A DNA stretch of 13,559 bases from Roseiarcus sp049509635 (GTDB taxonomy: Bacteria; Pseudomonadota; Alphaproteobacteria; Rhizobiales; Beijerinckiaceae). Shown here one piece after another: positions 6,413 to 12,930 of this stretch. The notes beneath the pieces were generated by a model that had not been told where the DNA came from, did no database searches, and worked only from the letters and a program-made list of their open reading frames with translations. The stretch lies in contig JBEKZS010000122.1 in NCBI GenBank assembly GCA_049509635.1, forward strand, positions 1 to 13,559, written 5' to 3'. The stretch's first letter is position 1. Each line of letters starts with the position of its first letter. The position numbers were made by a program, and so were the translations under genes.

Positions 6413-8986
6413 ATGCGTACCACCAGCTTCTCCTTCATCGACCATCTCCCCGATTCCCTGCGCGAGTTCCCGCGGCGGCGCGCCGCCGAACTCGCCGGCC
6501 TGGGCGTGATCGGCGGCGTCGGCGCGCTCTCGCTCGCGCTGCTGACCTGGTCGGTCGAGGATCCCAGCCTCAATCATGCGACGGGCACGCCGATCCACAA
6601 CCTGCTCGGCGCGCCCGGGGCGATCGCCGCCGACATTGCGATGCAGGCGATGGGGCTCGCCTGCGTCGCCGCGCTGGCGCCGCCGGCCTTCTGGGGCTGG
6701 CGGCTGGTCACCCAGCGCCGGCTCGAGCGCGCGCGCGTCCGCCTGGCGGCCTGGCTGGTCGGCGCCGTCGCCGCCGCCGGACTCGCCTCCTTCCTGCCGG
6801 CGCCCGCCCGCTGGCCGCTGCCGACCGGCCTCGGCGGCGTTCTGGGCGACGCGGTGCTCGGAGCGCCCCGCTATCTCTCCGCCGGCTCGACCAGCGGCAT
6901 GCTGATCGCCGGCTTCGCCCTGGCGGGCGTCGCGATCCTCGCCCTGACCGCCGCGGCGGGCTTCGGCATCGTCCAGGCGCCCGAGGAAGACGAGGCGAGC
7001 GGACGCCGTCCCGCGGCCGGCGCCCCGGCGCGACCGCGCAAGGACCGGCCGGCCGATCCCGACGACGAGGATAGCGACGGCGAGCCCGGCCTCGGCCTCA
7101 TCTCGCTGGGCGCGGCGATCCATCTCGCGCTGAGCCTCGCCGGCGCGGCGCGGCGCCTGTTCAGCCCGCGGCGCGAACCCGACGCCGGGCGCGCGCGCGC
7201 CCCCTGGCTCGACGCCACGAGCGCGGCGTTCCCGCCCGACGAGACCGCATTGGACATGCCCGCCGACCGGCGCCGCGTCGAGCCGCCATTCAGCCGCCCG
7301 GCGCCCGCGCCCGTCGCCGCGTCCGAAGGTCCGCCCGCCCCCGGCGCGCCCTCGCGCGTGGCCGCGCCGGCCGGCGCGCTGAAGCCCGGCAAGCGAATCC
7401 TCAGCGAGGCCCAGCCCACGCTGTTCGACCGCGCCGCCTACCAGCTGCCGCCGCTGGCGATGCTCGCCGAGCCGAGGAAGGCGGTCGCCACCAAGATTTC
7501 CGAGGACGCGCTCGAACAGAATGCCCGGCTGCTCGAAGGCGTGCTCGACGATTTCGGGGTCAAGGGCGAGATCATCAACGTGCGCCCCGGCCCGGTGGTG
7601 ACGCTCTACGAACTGGAGCCGGCGCCCGGCATCAAGTCCTCGCGCGTGATCGGCCTCGCCGACGACATCGCGCGCTCGATGTCGGCGATATCGGCGCGCG
7701 TCGCGGTCGTGCAGGGCCGCAACGCGATCGGCATCGAACTGCCCAACCAGCGCCGCGAGACGGTGTACCTGCGCGAACTGCTCGCGAGCCAGGATTTCGA
7801 GAAGTCCAAGCACCGGCTGCCGATCGCGCTCGGCAAGACGATCGGCGGCGAGCCGGTCATCGTCGATCTCGCGCGCATGCCGCATCTGCTGGTCGCCGGC
7901 ACGACCGGCTCGGGCAAGTCGGTCGCGATCAACACGATGATCCTGTCGCTGCTCTACCGGCTGAAGCCCGAGCAGTGCCGGCTCATCATGGTCGATCCCA
8001 AAATGCTCGAACTCTCCGTCTACGACGGCATTCCGCATCTGCTGACGCCGGTGGTGACCGACCCCAAGAAAGCGGTCGTCGCGCTGAAATGGGCGGTCCG
8101 CGAGATGGAGGACCGCTACCGGAAAATGTCCAAGGTCGGCGTGCGCAACATCGACGGCTTCAACGCGCGCGTCGCCGAGGCCGCCGCGAGGAACGAGCAG
8201 ATCACCCGCACCGTCCAGACCGGCTTCGATCGCGAGACCGGCGAGGCGATCTACGAGCAGGAGGCGATGGACCTGTGCGAGCTGCCGTACATCGTCGTCA
8301 TCGTCGACGAGATGGCCGACCTGATGATGGTCGCCGGCAAGGACATCGAGGGCGCGATCCAGCGGCTCGCCCAGATGGCGCGCGCCGCGGGCATCCACCT
8401 CATCATGGCGACCCAGCGCCCGTCGGTCGACGTCATCACCGGCACGATCAAGGCCAATTTCCCGACCCGCATCTCGTTCCAGGTCACCTCCAAGATCGAC
8501 AGCCGGACGATTCTGGGCGAACAGGGCGCCGAGCAGCTGCTCGGCCAGGGCGACATGCTCCACATGGCGGGCGGCGGGCGGATCTCGCGCGTCCACGGCC
8601 CGTTCGTCGCCGACGAGGAGGTCGAGAAGATCGTCGCCCATCTGAAGTCGCAGGGGCAGCCCGAATATCTGACCTCGATCACCGAGGACGAGCCGGCGGG
8701 CGAGGACGACGAGCCGGCGGCGCCCGCCGGCTCGCCGGGCTCGATGGACGCCGAGGAGGCCGGGGATTATTACGACCGCGCGGTCAACATCGTGCTGCGC
8801 GACCGCAAGTGCTCGACCAGCTACATCCAGCGGCGGCTGTCGGTCGGCTACAACAAGGCCGCCTCGCTGGTCGAGCGGATGGAGAAGGAGGGCGTCGTCG
8901 GCCCCGCCAATCATTCGGGCAAGCGCGAAATCCTGGTCGGCGAGGGGGTCGACCGCGGCGCCTTCGCGCTCGACGCCGAGGATTAG
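6413..8986 (+). CDS. ftsK: DNA translocase FtsK
   Basis: Septum-anchored, ATP-driven DNA pump that moves chromosome termini through the closing septum and activates dimer resolution by XerCD. The protein is 857 residues, a short form (E. coli 1329). Four predicted membrane segments lie at about 26-47, 74-98, 111-129 and 162-187. A Pro/Ala/Arg-rich linker runs from about 188 to 345. The motor follows, with Walker A GTTGSGKS at 496-503 and Walker B IVVIVDE at 627-633 (Asp632, Glu633), then MATQRPSVDVITGTIKANFP. After an acidic, Ala/Pro-rich spacer, the DNA-reading gamma winged helix starts near 784 (YDRAVNIVLRDRKCSTSYIQRRL, shown here only in outline) and ends the protein. The start has only a weak ribosome binding site, but it gives the usual short cytoplasmic N-terminus. 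Because a terminator precedes it, ftsK should have its own promoter, near the CtrA-like box. Confidence 0.96.
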   Translation: MRTTSFSFIDHLPDSLREFPRRRAAELAGLGVIGGVGALSLALLTWSVEDPSLNHATGTPIHNLLGAPGAIAADIAMQAMGLACVAALAPPAFWGWRLVTQRRLERARVRLAAWLVGAVAAAGLASFLPAPARWPLPTGLGGVLGDAVLGAPRYLSAGSTSGMLIAGFALAGVAILALTAAAGFGIVQAPEEDEASGRRPAAGAPARPRKDRPADPDDEDSDGEPGLGLISLGAAIHLALSLAGAARRLFSPRREPDAGRARAPWLDATSAAFPPDETALDMPADRRRVEPPFSRPAPAPVAASEGPPAPGAPSRVAAPAGALKPGKRILSEAQPTLFDRAAYQLPPLAMLAEPRKAVATKISEDALEQNARLLEGVLDDFGVKGEIINVRPGPVVTLYELEPAPGIKSSRVIGLADDIARSMSAISARVAVVQGRNAIGIELPNQRRETVYLRELLASQDFEKSKHRLPIALGKTIGGEPVIVDLARMPHLLVAGTTGSGKSVAINTMILSLLYRLKPEQCRLIMVDPKMLELSVYDGIPHLLTPVVTDPKKAVVALKWAVREMEDRYRKMSKVGVRNIDGFNARVAEAAARNEQITRTVQTGFDRETGEAIYEQEAMDLCELPYIVVIVDEMADLMMVAGKDIEGAIQRLAQMARAAGIHLIMATQRPSVDVITGTIKANFPTRISFQVTSKIDSRTILGEQGAEQLLGQGDMLHMAGGGRISRVHGPFVADEEVEKIVAHLKSQGQPEYLTSITEDEPAGEDDEPAAPAGSPGSMDAEEAGDYYDRAVNIVLRDRKCSTSYIQRRLSVGYNKAASLVERMEKEGVVGPANHSGKREILVGEGVDRGAFALDAED
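8710..8734 (+). repeat. 11-bp inverted repeat within ftsK
   Basis: CGAGCCGGCGG and CCGCCGGCTCG are perfect reverse complements separated by 3 bases (cgc). They lie in the codons for the acidic, Ala/Pro-rich spacer between motor and gamma domain. A near-copy of the left arm (gacgagccggcgg) also occurs just upstream, around 8688-8700. Confidence 0.8.
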
Positions 8987-9051
8987 CCGGCCGCGCGCGT
9001 CCAATTAACGCCACATCGGCTGCCTAAGCACGCGCCGGAAAAGGAGCCGCC

Positions 9052-9771
9052 ATGTCGATCTCGCGCGCGATTCTCGTCCCGGCGCTGCTGCTGGCGACCC
9101 TGTGCGGCGGCGCGCTGGCGCAGGACCAGCCGGTCGACCTGCATGCGCCGGCGCCGAAGGCGCGGCCGAAGGACTTCAAGGAGGCGAAGGACGCCAAGGC
9201 CGACGCGGCGGCGTCAAAGCCGTCGATCACCGCCGCCGAGGCGGTCCGCCGCGCCGACGCCTGGCTCGACGCGACCCAGGTGCTGAGCGCCGATTTCGTC
9301 CAGGTCGGCCCCGACGGCCATCGTTCGGAAGGCAGGCTGACGGTGGAGCGGCCCGGCCGCATGCGGTTCGAATTCGCGCCGCCCGACCGGCTCGAAATCG
9401 TCGCCGACGGGCGCAGCGTCGCGGTGCGCGACCAGAAGATGGACACCCAGGACCTCTATTTCATCGCCCAGACGCCGCTGAAATTCCTGCTCGCCGACCA
9501 TATCGACCTGGCCAAGGACACCCAGGTGCTGCGCGTCGACGTCGCCGACACCGCGGTGACGATCGTCATCGAGGACCGGGCGACGCTCGGCGGCTCGGCG
9601 CAGATCGAGCTGGTGTTCGACCCCGCGACCTTCGCGCTGAAGCAATGGACGGTCGACGAAGCGCAGGGTTCGCAGACGGTGGTGTCGCTGTTCAACCTCG
9701 ACCTGACGACCCGGCCCGACGAGCGGCTGTTCGCGATCGAAGAGCAGCACATGATCGGCCAGAAGCGCTGA
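9052..9771 (+). CDS. lolA: Outer-membrane lipoprotein carrier, LolA family
   Basis: Periplasmic chaperone expected to ferry lipoproteins from the LolCDE exporter to the outer membrane. The product is 239 residues. The signal peptide (MSISRAILVPALLLATLCGG, then ALA-QD) should be cleaved after Ala23. A Lys/Ala/Asp-rich charged stretch (about 35-60) precedes the LolA beta-barrel, which shows SADFVQVGPDG, GRLTVERPGRMRFEF, PDRLEIVADG and TPLKFLLADHIDL. AAGGAG at 9041-9046, 5 bases before the ATG, is an excellent ribosome binding site. The gene starts 65 bases after ftsK and precedes xth, an order I recall from Hyphomicrobiales. Length is slightly above the usual 200 or so because of the charged stretch. 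It may belong to the alphaproteobacterial LolA-like subgroup, so exact function is less certain than family. Confidence 0.88.
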   Translation: MSISRAILVPALLLATLCGGALAQDQPVDLHAPAPKARPKDFKEAKDAKADAAASKPSITAAEAVRRADAWLDATQVLSADFVQVGPDGHRSEGRLTVERPGRMRFEFAPPDRLEIVADGRSVAVRDQKMDTQDLYFIAQTPLKFLLADHIDLAKDTQVLRVDVADTAVTIVIEDRATLGGSAQIELVFDPATFALKQWTVDEAQGSQTVVSLFNLDLTTRPDERLFAIEEQHMIGQKR

Positions 9772-9880
9772 AGCCGGCGCCGCCGGCCGCGATCAGGCCT
9801 GTGGGCAAGTCGCGCCGGCGCTTGCATCGGCTCCGCCGACCCGCATTCTGCGCCGCCCGCCCCCGCCGACAGGCTGCCCC

Positions 9881-10687
9881 TTGCATTTCACCATCGCGAC
9901 CTGGAACATCAATTCGGTGCGGCTGCGCATCGGGCTCGTCGCGCGCTATCTCGCCGAGCGCGCGCCCGACGTCCTCTGCCTGCAGGAGACCAAGTGCCGC
10001 GACGCGGAATTCCCGCTCGCCGCGTTCCACGACGCCGGCTATCCCCATGTCGCGATCAACGGCCAGAAGGGCTATCACGGCGTCGCCATCGCCTCGCGGC
10101 TGCCGATCCACGCCAGCGCCCGCCACGCATTCTGCGGCAAGGGCGATTCGCGCCACATGCACGTGACCCTCGGCGGCGCCGCGGCCGGCCTCGACATCCA
10201 CAATTTCTACGTGCCCGCCGGCGGCGACGAGCCCGACCCGGCGATCAACGAGAAATTCGCCCACAAGCTCGCCTTCCTCGACGAGATGGCGGCGTGGATC
10301 CGCGCCGACGGCATCGCCGCCGGCCGCGCGATCCTGGTCGGCGACCTCAACATCGCCCCGCTCGAACAGGACGTCTGGAGCCACAGGGCGCTGCTGTCGG
10401 TGGTCAGCCACACGCCGGTCGAGGTCGAGCGGCTCGGCCGGGTCCAGGCCGCCGGCGCCTGGGTCGACGCGCTGCGCCGGTTCGTCCCCGATGCCGACAA
10501 GCTCTATACGTGGTGGAGCTACCGCTCGCCCGACTGGGCGCTCGCCGACAAGGGCCGCAGGCTCGACCACATCTGGGTGAGCCAGGCGCTCGGCGCCGGC
10601 CTGCGCGGCATGGACGTGATGCGCGCGGCGCGCGGCTGGGAGCGGCCGTCGGACCATGCGCCGGTGATGGTGGCGATGGAGCTGTAG
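9881..10687 (+). CDS. xthA: Exodeoxyribonuclease III (AP endonuclease)
   Basis: Mg-dependent 3'-5' exonuclease and apurinic/apyrimidinic endonuclease of base-excision repair, cytoplasmic. The product has 268 residues, as in E. coli. It opens with FTIATWNINSVRLRIG and retains the family catalytic set: Glu36 in LQETK, Asp155 and Asn157 in GDLNIAP, RRLDHIW, and Asp258-His259 in PSDHAPV. There is no ATG near the conserved N-terminus; TTG at 9881 gives the expected protein (MHFTIATWN) and no in-frame ATG or GTG occurs between it and the end of lolA. The ribosome binding site is poor (gacagg), so expression may be modest. It is convergent with the VOC gene, 35 bases away, with no clear terminator between them. 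Confidence 0.94.
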   Translation: MHFTIATWNINSVRLRIGLVARYLAERAPDVLCLQETKCRDAEFPLAAFHDAGYPHVAINGQKGYHGVAIASRLPIHASARHAFCGKGDSRHMHVTLGGAAAGLDIHNFYVPAGGDEPDPAINEKFAHKLAFLDEMAAWIRADGIAAGRAILVGDLNIAPLEQDVWSHRALLSVVSHTPVEVERLGRVQAAGAWVDALRRFVPDADKLYTWWSYRSPDWALADKGRRLDHIWVSQALGAGLRGMDVMRAARGWERPSDHAPVMVAMEL

Positions 10688-10722
10688 CGGCGGGCGACAT
10701 CGTCGTCCCCGGCGCCCGGGCC

Positions 10723-11109
10723 TCAGAAATCCTCGTTGATCTCGATCCAGTAGCCGTCGGGGTCCTGCAGATAGACGCTGCGGACGCCGTCGGCGCGGAT
10801 ATGCTCGCGGCCGCGCTCGCCGGCGAGGTTGCAGAACGCCGCGCCCTTGCGGGTGAGATGCCGGATGGTCTCGTCGAAGTCGGCCGAGGAAATGCAGAAA
10901 TGGGTCGAGATCTTGACGAAGGTCGCGCCGAAATCGCCCTCGATGAGATGGATCGATTGCCCGCTGCCGAGGCCGAACCAGCGGATGTTCGGCATGCGCG
11001 CGCCGCATTCGATCTCCGGCAGCCGCAGCACGTCCTGGTAGAAATCCGCACTGACCGCCAGGCTGCGGACCTGGACCGACATGTGATTGAGACGCATCGC
11101 CGCGGTCAT
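10723..11109 (-). CDS. VOC-fold (glyoxalase/dioxygenase superfamily) protein
   Basis: A 128-residue single-module protein of the vicinal oxygen chelate fold, cytoplasmic and usually dimeric. Two beta-alpha-beta-beta-beta units are visible: LNHMSVQVRSLAVSADFYQDV at the start and VRSVYLQDPDGYWIEINEDF at the end (outlined only). Likely metal ligands by position are His9, His54 or Glu57, His70 and Glu123, an arrangement close to E. coli glyoxalase I (5, 56, 74, 122). Substrate cannot be told: glyoxalase-like lyases, thiol transferases and dioxygenases share these features. ATG at 11109 is preceded by GGGGAGG about 5 bases upstream, which supports the start over the internal Met5. It reads towards xthA and seems to stand alone. 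Confidence 0.85.
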   Translation of the reverse strand: MTAAMRLNHMSVQVRSLAVSADFYQDVLRLPEIECGARMPNIRWFGLGSGQSIHLIEGDFGATFVKISTHFCISSADFDETIRHLTRKGAAFCNLAGERGREHIRADGVRSVYLQDPDGYWIEINEDF

Positions 11110-11294
11110 CGTGGCCTCCCCGATCGTTTCCCCGGGGGGAGCCTACACCGCGGCGGCCGCGCGCGGAAGCGCCTGGCTCGCGCCCGCGGGGGCCATCCAA
11201 ACTCGGGCCGCGGTCGTCCCGCCGGCGGCGGATGAGACGCAACCGCCGCCCAGCGCGCCCATGGCGCGGTCGGCGGGGGGCGCCTTGATGCGAG

Positions 11295-11316
11295 CGGCGC
11301 GCGCGGATGCGCGCCG
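11295..11316 (-). terminator. GC hairpin after the 102-residue gene, weak terminator candidate
   Basis: Perfect 8-bp stem CGGCGCGC / GCGCGCCG with a 6-base loop, starting 14 bases after the stop of the secreted-protein gene on the - strand. No T-tract follows, so it may be a Rho-type stop or a simple GC-rich coincidence. Confidence 0.35.
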
Positions 11317-11329
11317 CCCGAGCGCAGCC

Positions 11330-11638
11330 TTACTGGTCCGCCGACGCCCCGCCGGGCATCATGTTGGCGTAAGGCGAATAGCTGGGCCCCGACCAGGCCG
11401 GACGCGCCATCTCGCCCGCAGAATCGTACCCGGTATGCTCGGATTCGGACGCGGCGCGCGCCGATTCGACGTCCATCCGGCGGCTGACGCGACGATGATG
11501 CTGGCTGATCGTCGGTCCGTTGCCCGGCGTCTGCACGCGGTCGGGGCTCGGGGGCGTCGTCGACTCGTCGGCGAACGCGAGCGCGGGCGCCAGCGTCAGC
11601 GCCGCGCCGAACAGCATCGTGGAAATAATCCTGGACAT
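11330..11638 (-). CDS. Small secreted protein of unknown function
   Basis: I do not recognise a family. The product is 102 residues with a clear signal peptide (MSRIISTMLFGAALTLAPAL, then AFA-DES), likely cut after Ala23, leaving a mature protein of about 79 residues. The mature part is low in hydrophobics: a Pro/Thr/Ser-rich start, a basic histidine-arginine cluster (QHHRRVSRR), an acidic/alanine middle, and a Pro/Tyr/Met/Gly tail (SYSPYANMMPGGASADQ). It has no cysteine and no membrane segment, so it is probably a disordered periplasmic or exported protein. ATG at 11638 is preferred because GGAGA lies just upstream and the signal peptide begins there; the open frame extends 32 codons further upstream without signal-peptide character. 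It is flanked by spacers of about 200 and 220 bases, so it is probably transcribed alone. Confidence 0.7.
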   Translation of the reverse strand: MSRIISTMLFGAALTLAPALAFADESTTPPSPDRVQTPGNGPTISQHHRRVSRRMDVESARAASESEHTGYDSAGEMARPAWSGPSYSPYANMMPGGASADQ

Positions 11639-11839
11639 GATCTTCTCCGGAATTGAAGTTCGATCAACCAGAACTCCAGATCGGCCCTGTGGTTCCGCCG
11701 CCGCGCGCGGCGTGGATGCTGCCGCCGCAGGCAATTCCTCGGCGGGCTTGCCCCCGGGGCGGGTCGAGGCGACGCCATGGGCCTCGAGCCCGGCTTCGAG
11801 AAACGCCCCGGCCGATCCCCCGCCCCGCCGGCGTCCCTG

Positions 11840-12502
11840 TCACTTCTTGGCGAGGAACGCGCCGAGTTTGGCCCGGCAGAAATATTCCTCGGCGTCGGTG
11901 TGGCCCGACGAATTGACCAGAAAGTCCAGAAACTGCGGCGATTCGTCCTCGTGATTGAACGTCTGTTCCTGGTATTCGATATAGGGACATACCGCGTTGT
12001 AGAACGCGAGCAGTTCGGACGACAGAAGCTTTTTCGCGGTGTCCCGGTCGCAGACGTTGGAATCGACGCAGGCGATGAACGACCGGAAGAAATTCGCGAC
12101 GTCGGAATATTTGCTCGTCAGCTTGCTGTCGCTCCTGATCCGGTTGAGCACCAGCGGCCGCGCGATTTCGAACAAGCCGTTCCAATTGTCCGCGCGCGCG
12201 CGGTCCTGGTCGAAATTGCTGATCTGCCGTTTCGCGTCCTGCACCGCCTCGAACTGCGCGACCCGCAGATCCGCCGCGTAGACCGACAGCGAAGGCTTGT
12301 CGAGCACGTAGCGCTGCGCGAACGCCGTCGAATTGGCGATCCGCAAGTTCACGTCGGAGTCCTTCAGCGTCAGGACCGCGACGATCACGCTGATGACGAT
12401 GATGACGTTCTGGACCCAGGTCGCGAACGCGGCGTTGGAGAAGAATCCGCCGATGGCGCGGCCCGCGCGGACGGCGGCGGAAGTCAACACTTCGGAGGGC
12501 AT
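11840..12502 (-). CDS. Single-pass membrane protein of unknown function
   Basis: A 220-residue product. One membrane helix at about 30-47 (VQNVIIVISVIVAVLTL) follows a short N-terminus with two arginines (13, 15), which suggests N-inside and a periplasmic C-terminal domain. The rest is soluble and largely helical, with cysteines at 145, 151, 172 and 209 that could form disulfides if exported. The helical stretch around 134-180 (VANFFRSFIACVDSNV onward) recalls DUF4760-type proteins, but I cannot assign it. Hand-counted GC for 12001-12060 and 12061-12120 is 60% and 52%, well below the 73% at 10081-10140, which hints at an accessory or acquired gene. ATG at 12502 has no good ribosome binding site of its own, but it lies inside the end of the upstream 38-residue frame, so translation is probably coupled. 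The frame is open further upstream with random-looking Arg/Pro-rich sequence, which I reject as coding. Confidence 0.75.
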   Translation of the reverse strand: MPSEVLTSAAVRAGRAIGGFFSNAAFATWVQNVIIVISVIVAVLTLKDSDVNLRIANSTAFAQRYVLDKPSLSVYAADLRVAQFEAVQDAKRQISNFDQDRARADNWNGLFEIARPLVLNRIRSDSKLTSKYSDVANFFRSFIACVDSNVCDRDTAKKLLSSELLAFYNAVCPYIEYQEQTFNHEDESPQFLDFLVNSSGHTDAEEYFCRAKLGAFLAKK

Positions 12503-12600
12503 CGCGGCGCAAAGGCCAGGGCGTCGCCGTGCCCCAGAAAGTAGAAGCCGGCCAGAGCGATCGCCAACCCGACCAGGAGGACAAGGGTGAATTTGGTCAA
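12484..12600 (-). CDS. 38-residue membrane peptide, TTG start, overlaps next gene
   Basis: A short frame that begins with TTG at 12600 and encodes a strongly hydrophobic helix (about residues 4-23: FTLVLLVGLAIALAGFYFL) followed by GHGDALAFAPRCPPKC. GAGGAGG on the - strand (12607-12613), 6 bases before the TTG, is the best ribosome binding site on this strand of the window. The frame ends with TGA 19 bases into the next gene (whose ATG is at 12502), the arrangement of translational coupling. The tail carries two cysteines in CPPKC. It may be a real small membrane protein, a leader whose translation drives the 220-residue gene, or an uncleaved signal-like peptide. No family is recognised; the evidence is the ribosome site, hydrophobic composition and overlap. 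Confidence 0.6.
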   Translation of the reverse strand: MTKFTLVLLVGLAIALAGFYFLGHGDALAFAPRCPPKC

Positions 12601-12606
12601 GATTCG

Positions 12607-12613
12607 CCTCCTC
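12607..12613 (-). promoter_or_regulatory. Strong ribosome binding site deciding the TTG start
   Basis: GAGGAGG on the - strand, 6 bases upstream of the TTG at 12600. It favours translation of the 38-residue frame first, since the 220-residue gene has no comparable site. Confidence 0.65.
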
Positions 12614-12677
12614 GCGACTCGATCGGACGCAGGGCCGATCCGACGAGGCCCGACATTCCAGCGGACCCTCGCCGTAA

Positions 12678-12706
12678 AATCTAGCCGAGCGACGACGGGC
12701 CGGCAA
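12678..12706 (-). promoter_or_regulatory. Candidate sigma-70 type promoter
   Basis: On the - strand TTGCCG and TAGATT are separated by exactly 17 bases, each matching 4 of 6 consensus positions. The -10 element ends 78 bases before the TTG start of the small membrane peptide. The sequence here (taaaatcta) is the most AT-rich spot in the spacer. Plausible but unproven. Confidence 0.35.
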
Positions 12707-12723
12707 GCCAAGGGCGCCATCGT

Positions 12724-12744
12724 CGGGTCCTGGAATCGGACCCG
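12724..12744. promoter_or_regulatory. Inverted repeat, possible operator
   Basis: CGGGTCC-N7-GGACCCG, a perfect 7-bp dyad with a 21-base span, lies upstream of the candidate leftward promoter and between the two divergent genes. Its spacer is tggaatc, which contains a GAATC site. The size fits a dimeric repressor or activator site; no regulator gene is in the window. Confidence 0.4.
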
Positions 12745-12930
12745 CGCCCTCGCCGCGCGCCATGCCACGCGACCCGTTCCGCCGGCCGGCCCGGCGCCGA
12801 CGATTTCCCGTGGGTAGTTTCCGAGGCTGGCGCCCGGCGCGAAACCTCGCAAGAATCGACGAATCTCGGCCGGCTCGAAGCGGCCGGAGCGGCTCGACGA
12901 GCGGCGGGCGCACCAATGGAGCCGACGACG

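Larger units (their letters stand above)
12601..12930. other. Divergent intergenic region of about 330 bases
   Basis: No convincing gene. It holds the ribosome site and candidate promoter of the leftward pair, a 7-bp dyad (12724-12744), and five GANTC sites (12601, 12616, 12733, 12853, 12861). Around 12865-12910 there are two imperfect copies of cggctcga followed by agcgg-type sequence. I saw no convincing promoter for the rightward gene; no GGAAC/CGTT (EcfG-type) pair was found at the right spacing. Confidence 0.6.

Noticed and set aside
6350..9004. An 884-codon - strand frame opposite ftsK.
   Set aside because: The same kind of shadow; ftsK on the + strand has all family motifs.
9100..9108. 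A lipobox-like LATLC in the LolA-family signal peptide.
   Set aside because: The residue before Cys is Leu, not Gly, Ala or Ser, and a good signal peptidase I site (ALA-Q) follows.
12503..12916. A 138-residue N-terminal extension of the 220-residue membrane protein.
   Set aside because: The extension is Arg/Pro-rich with no hydrophobic or conserved pattern, runs through the candidate promoter and the strong ribosome site, and overlaps the 38-residue frame. The ATG at 12502 gives a sensible membrane protein.
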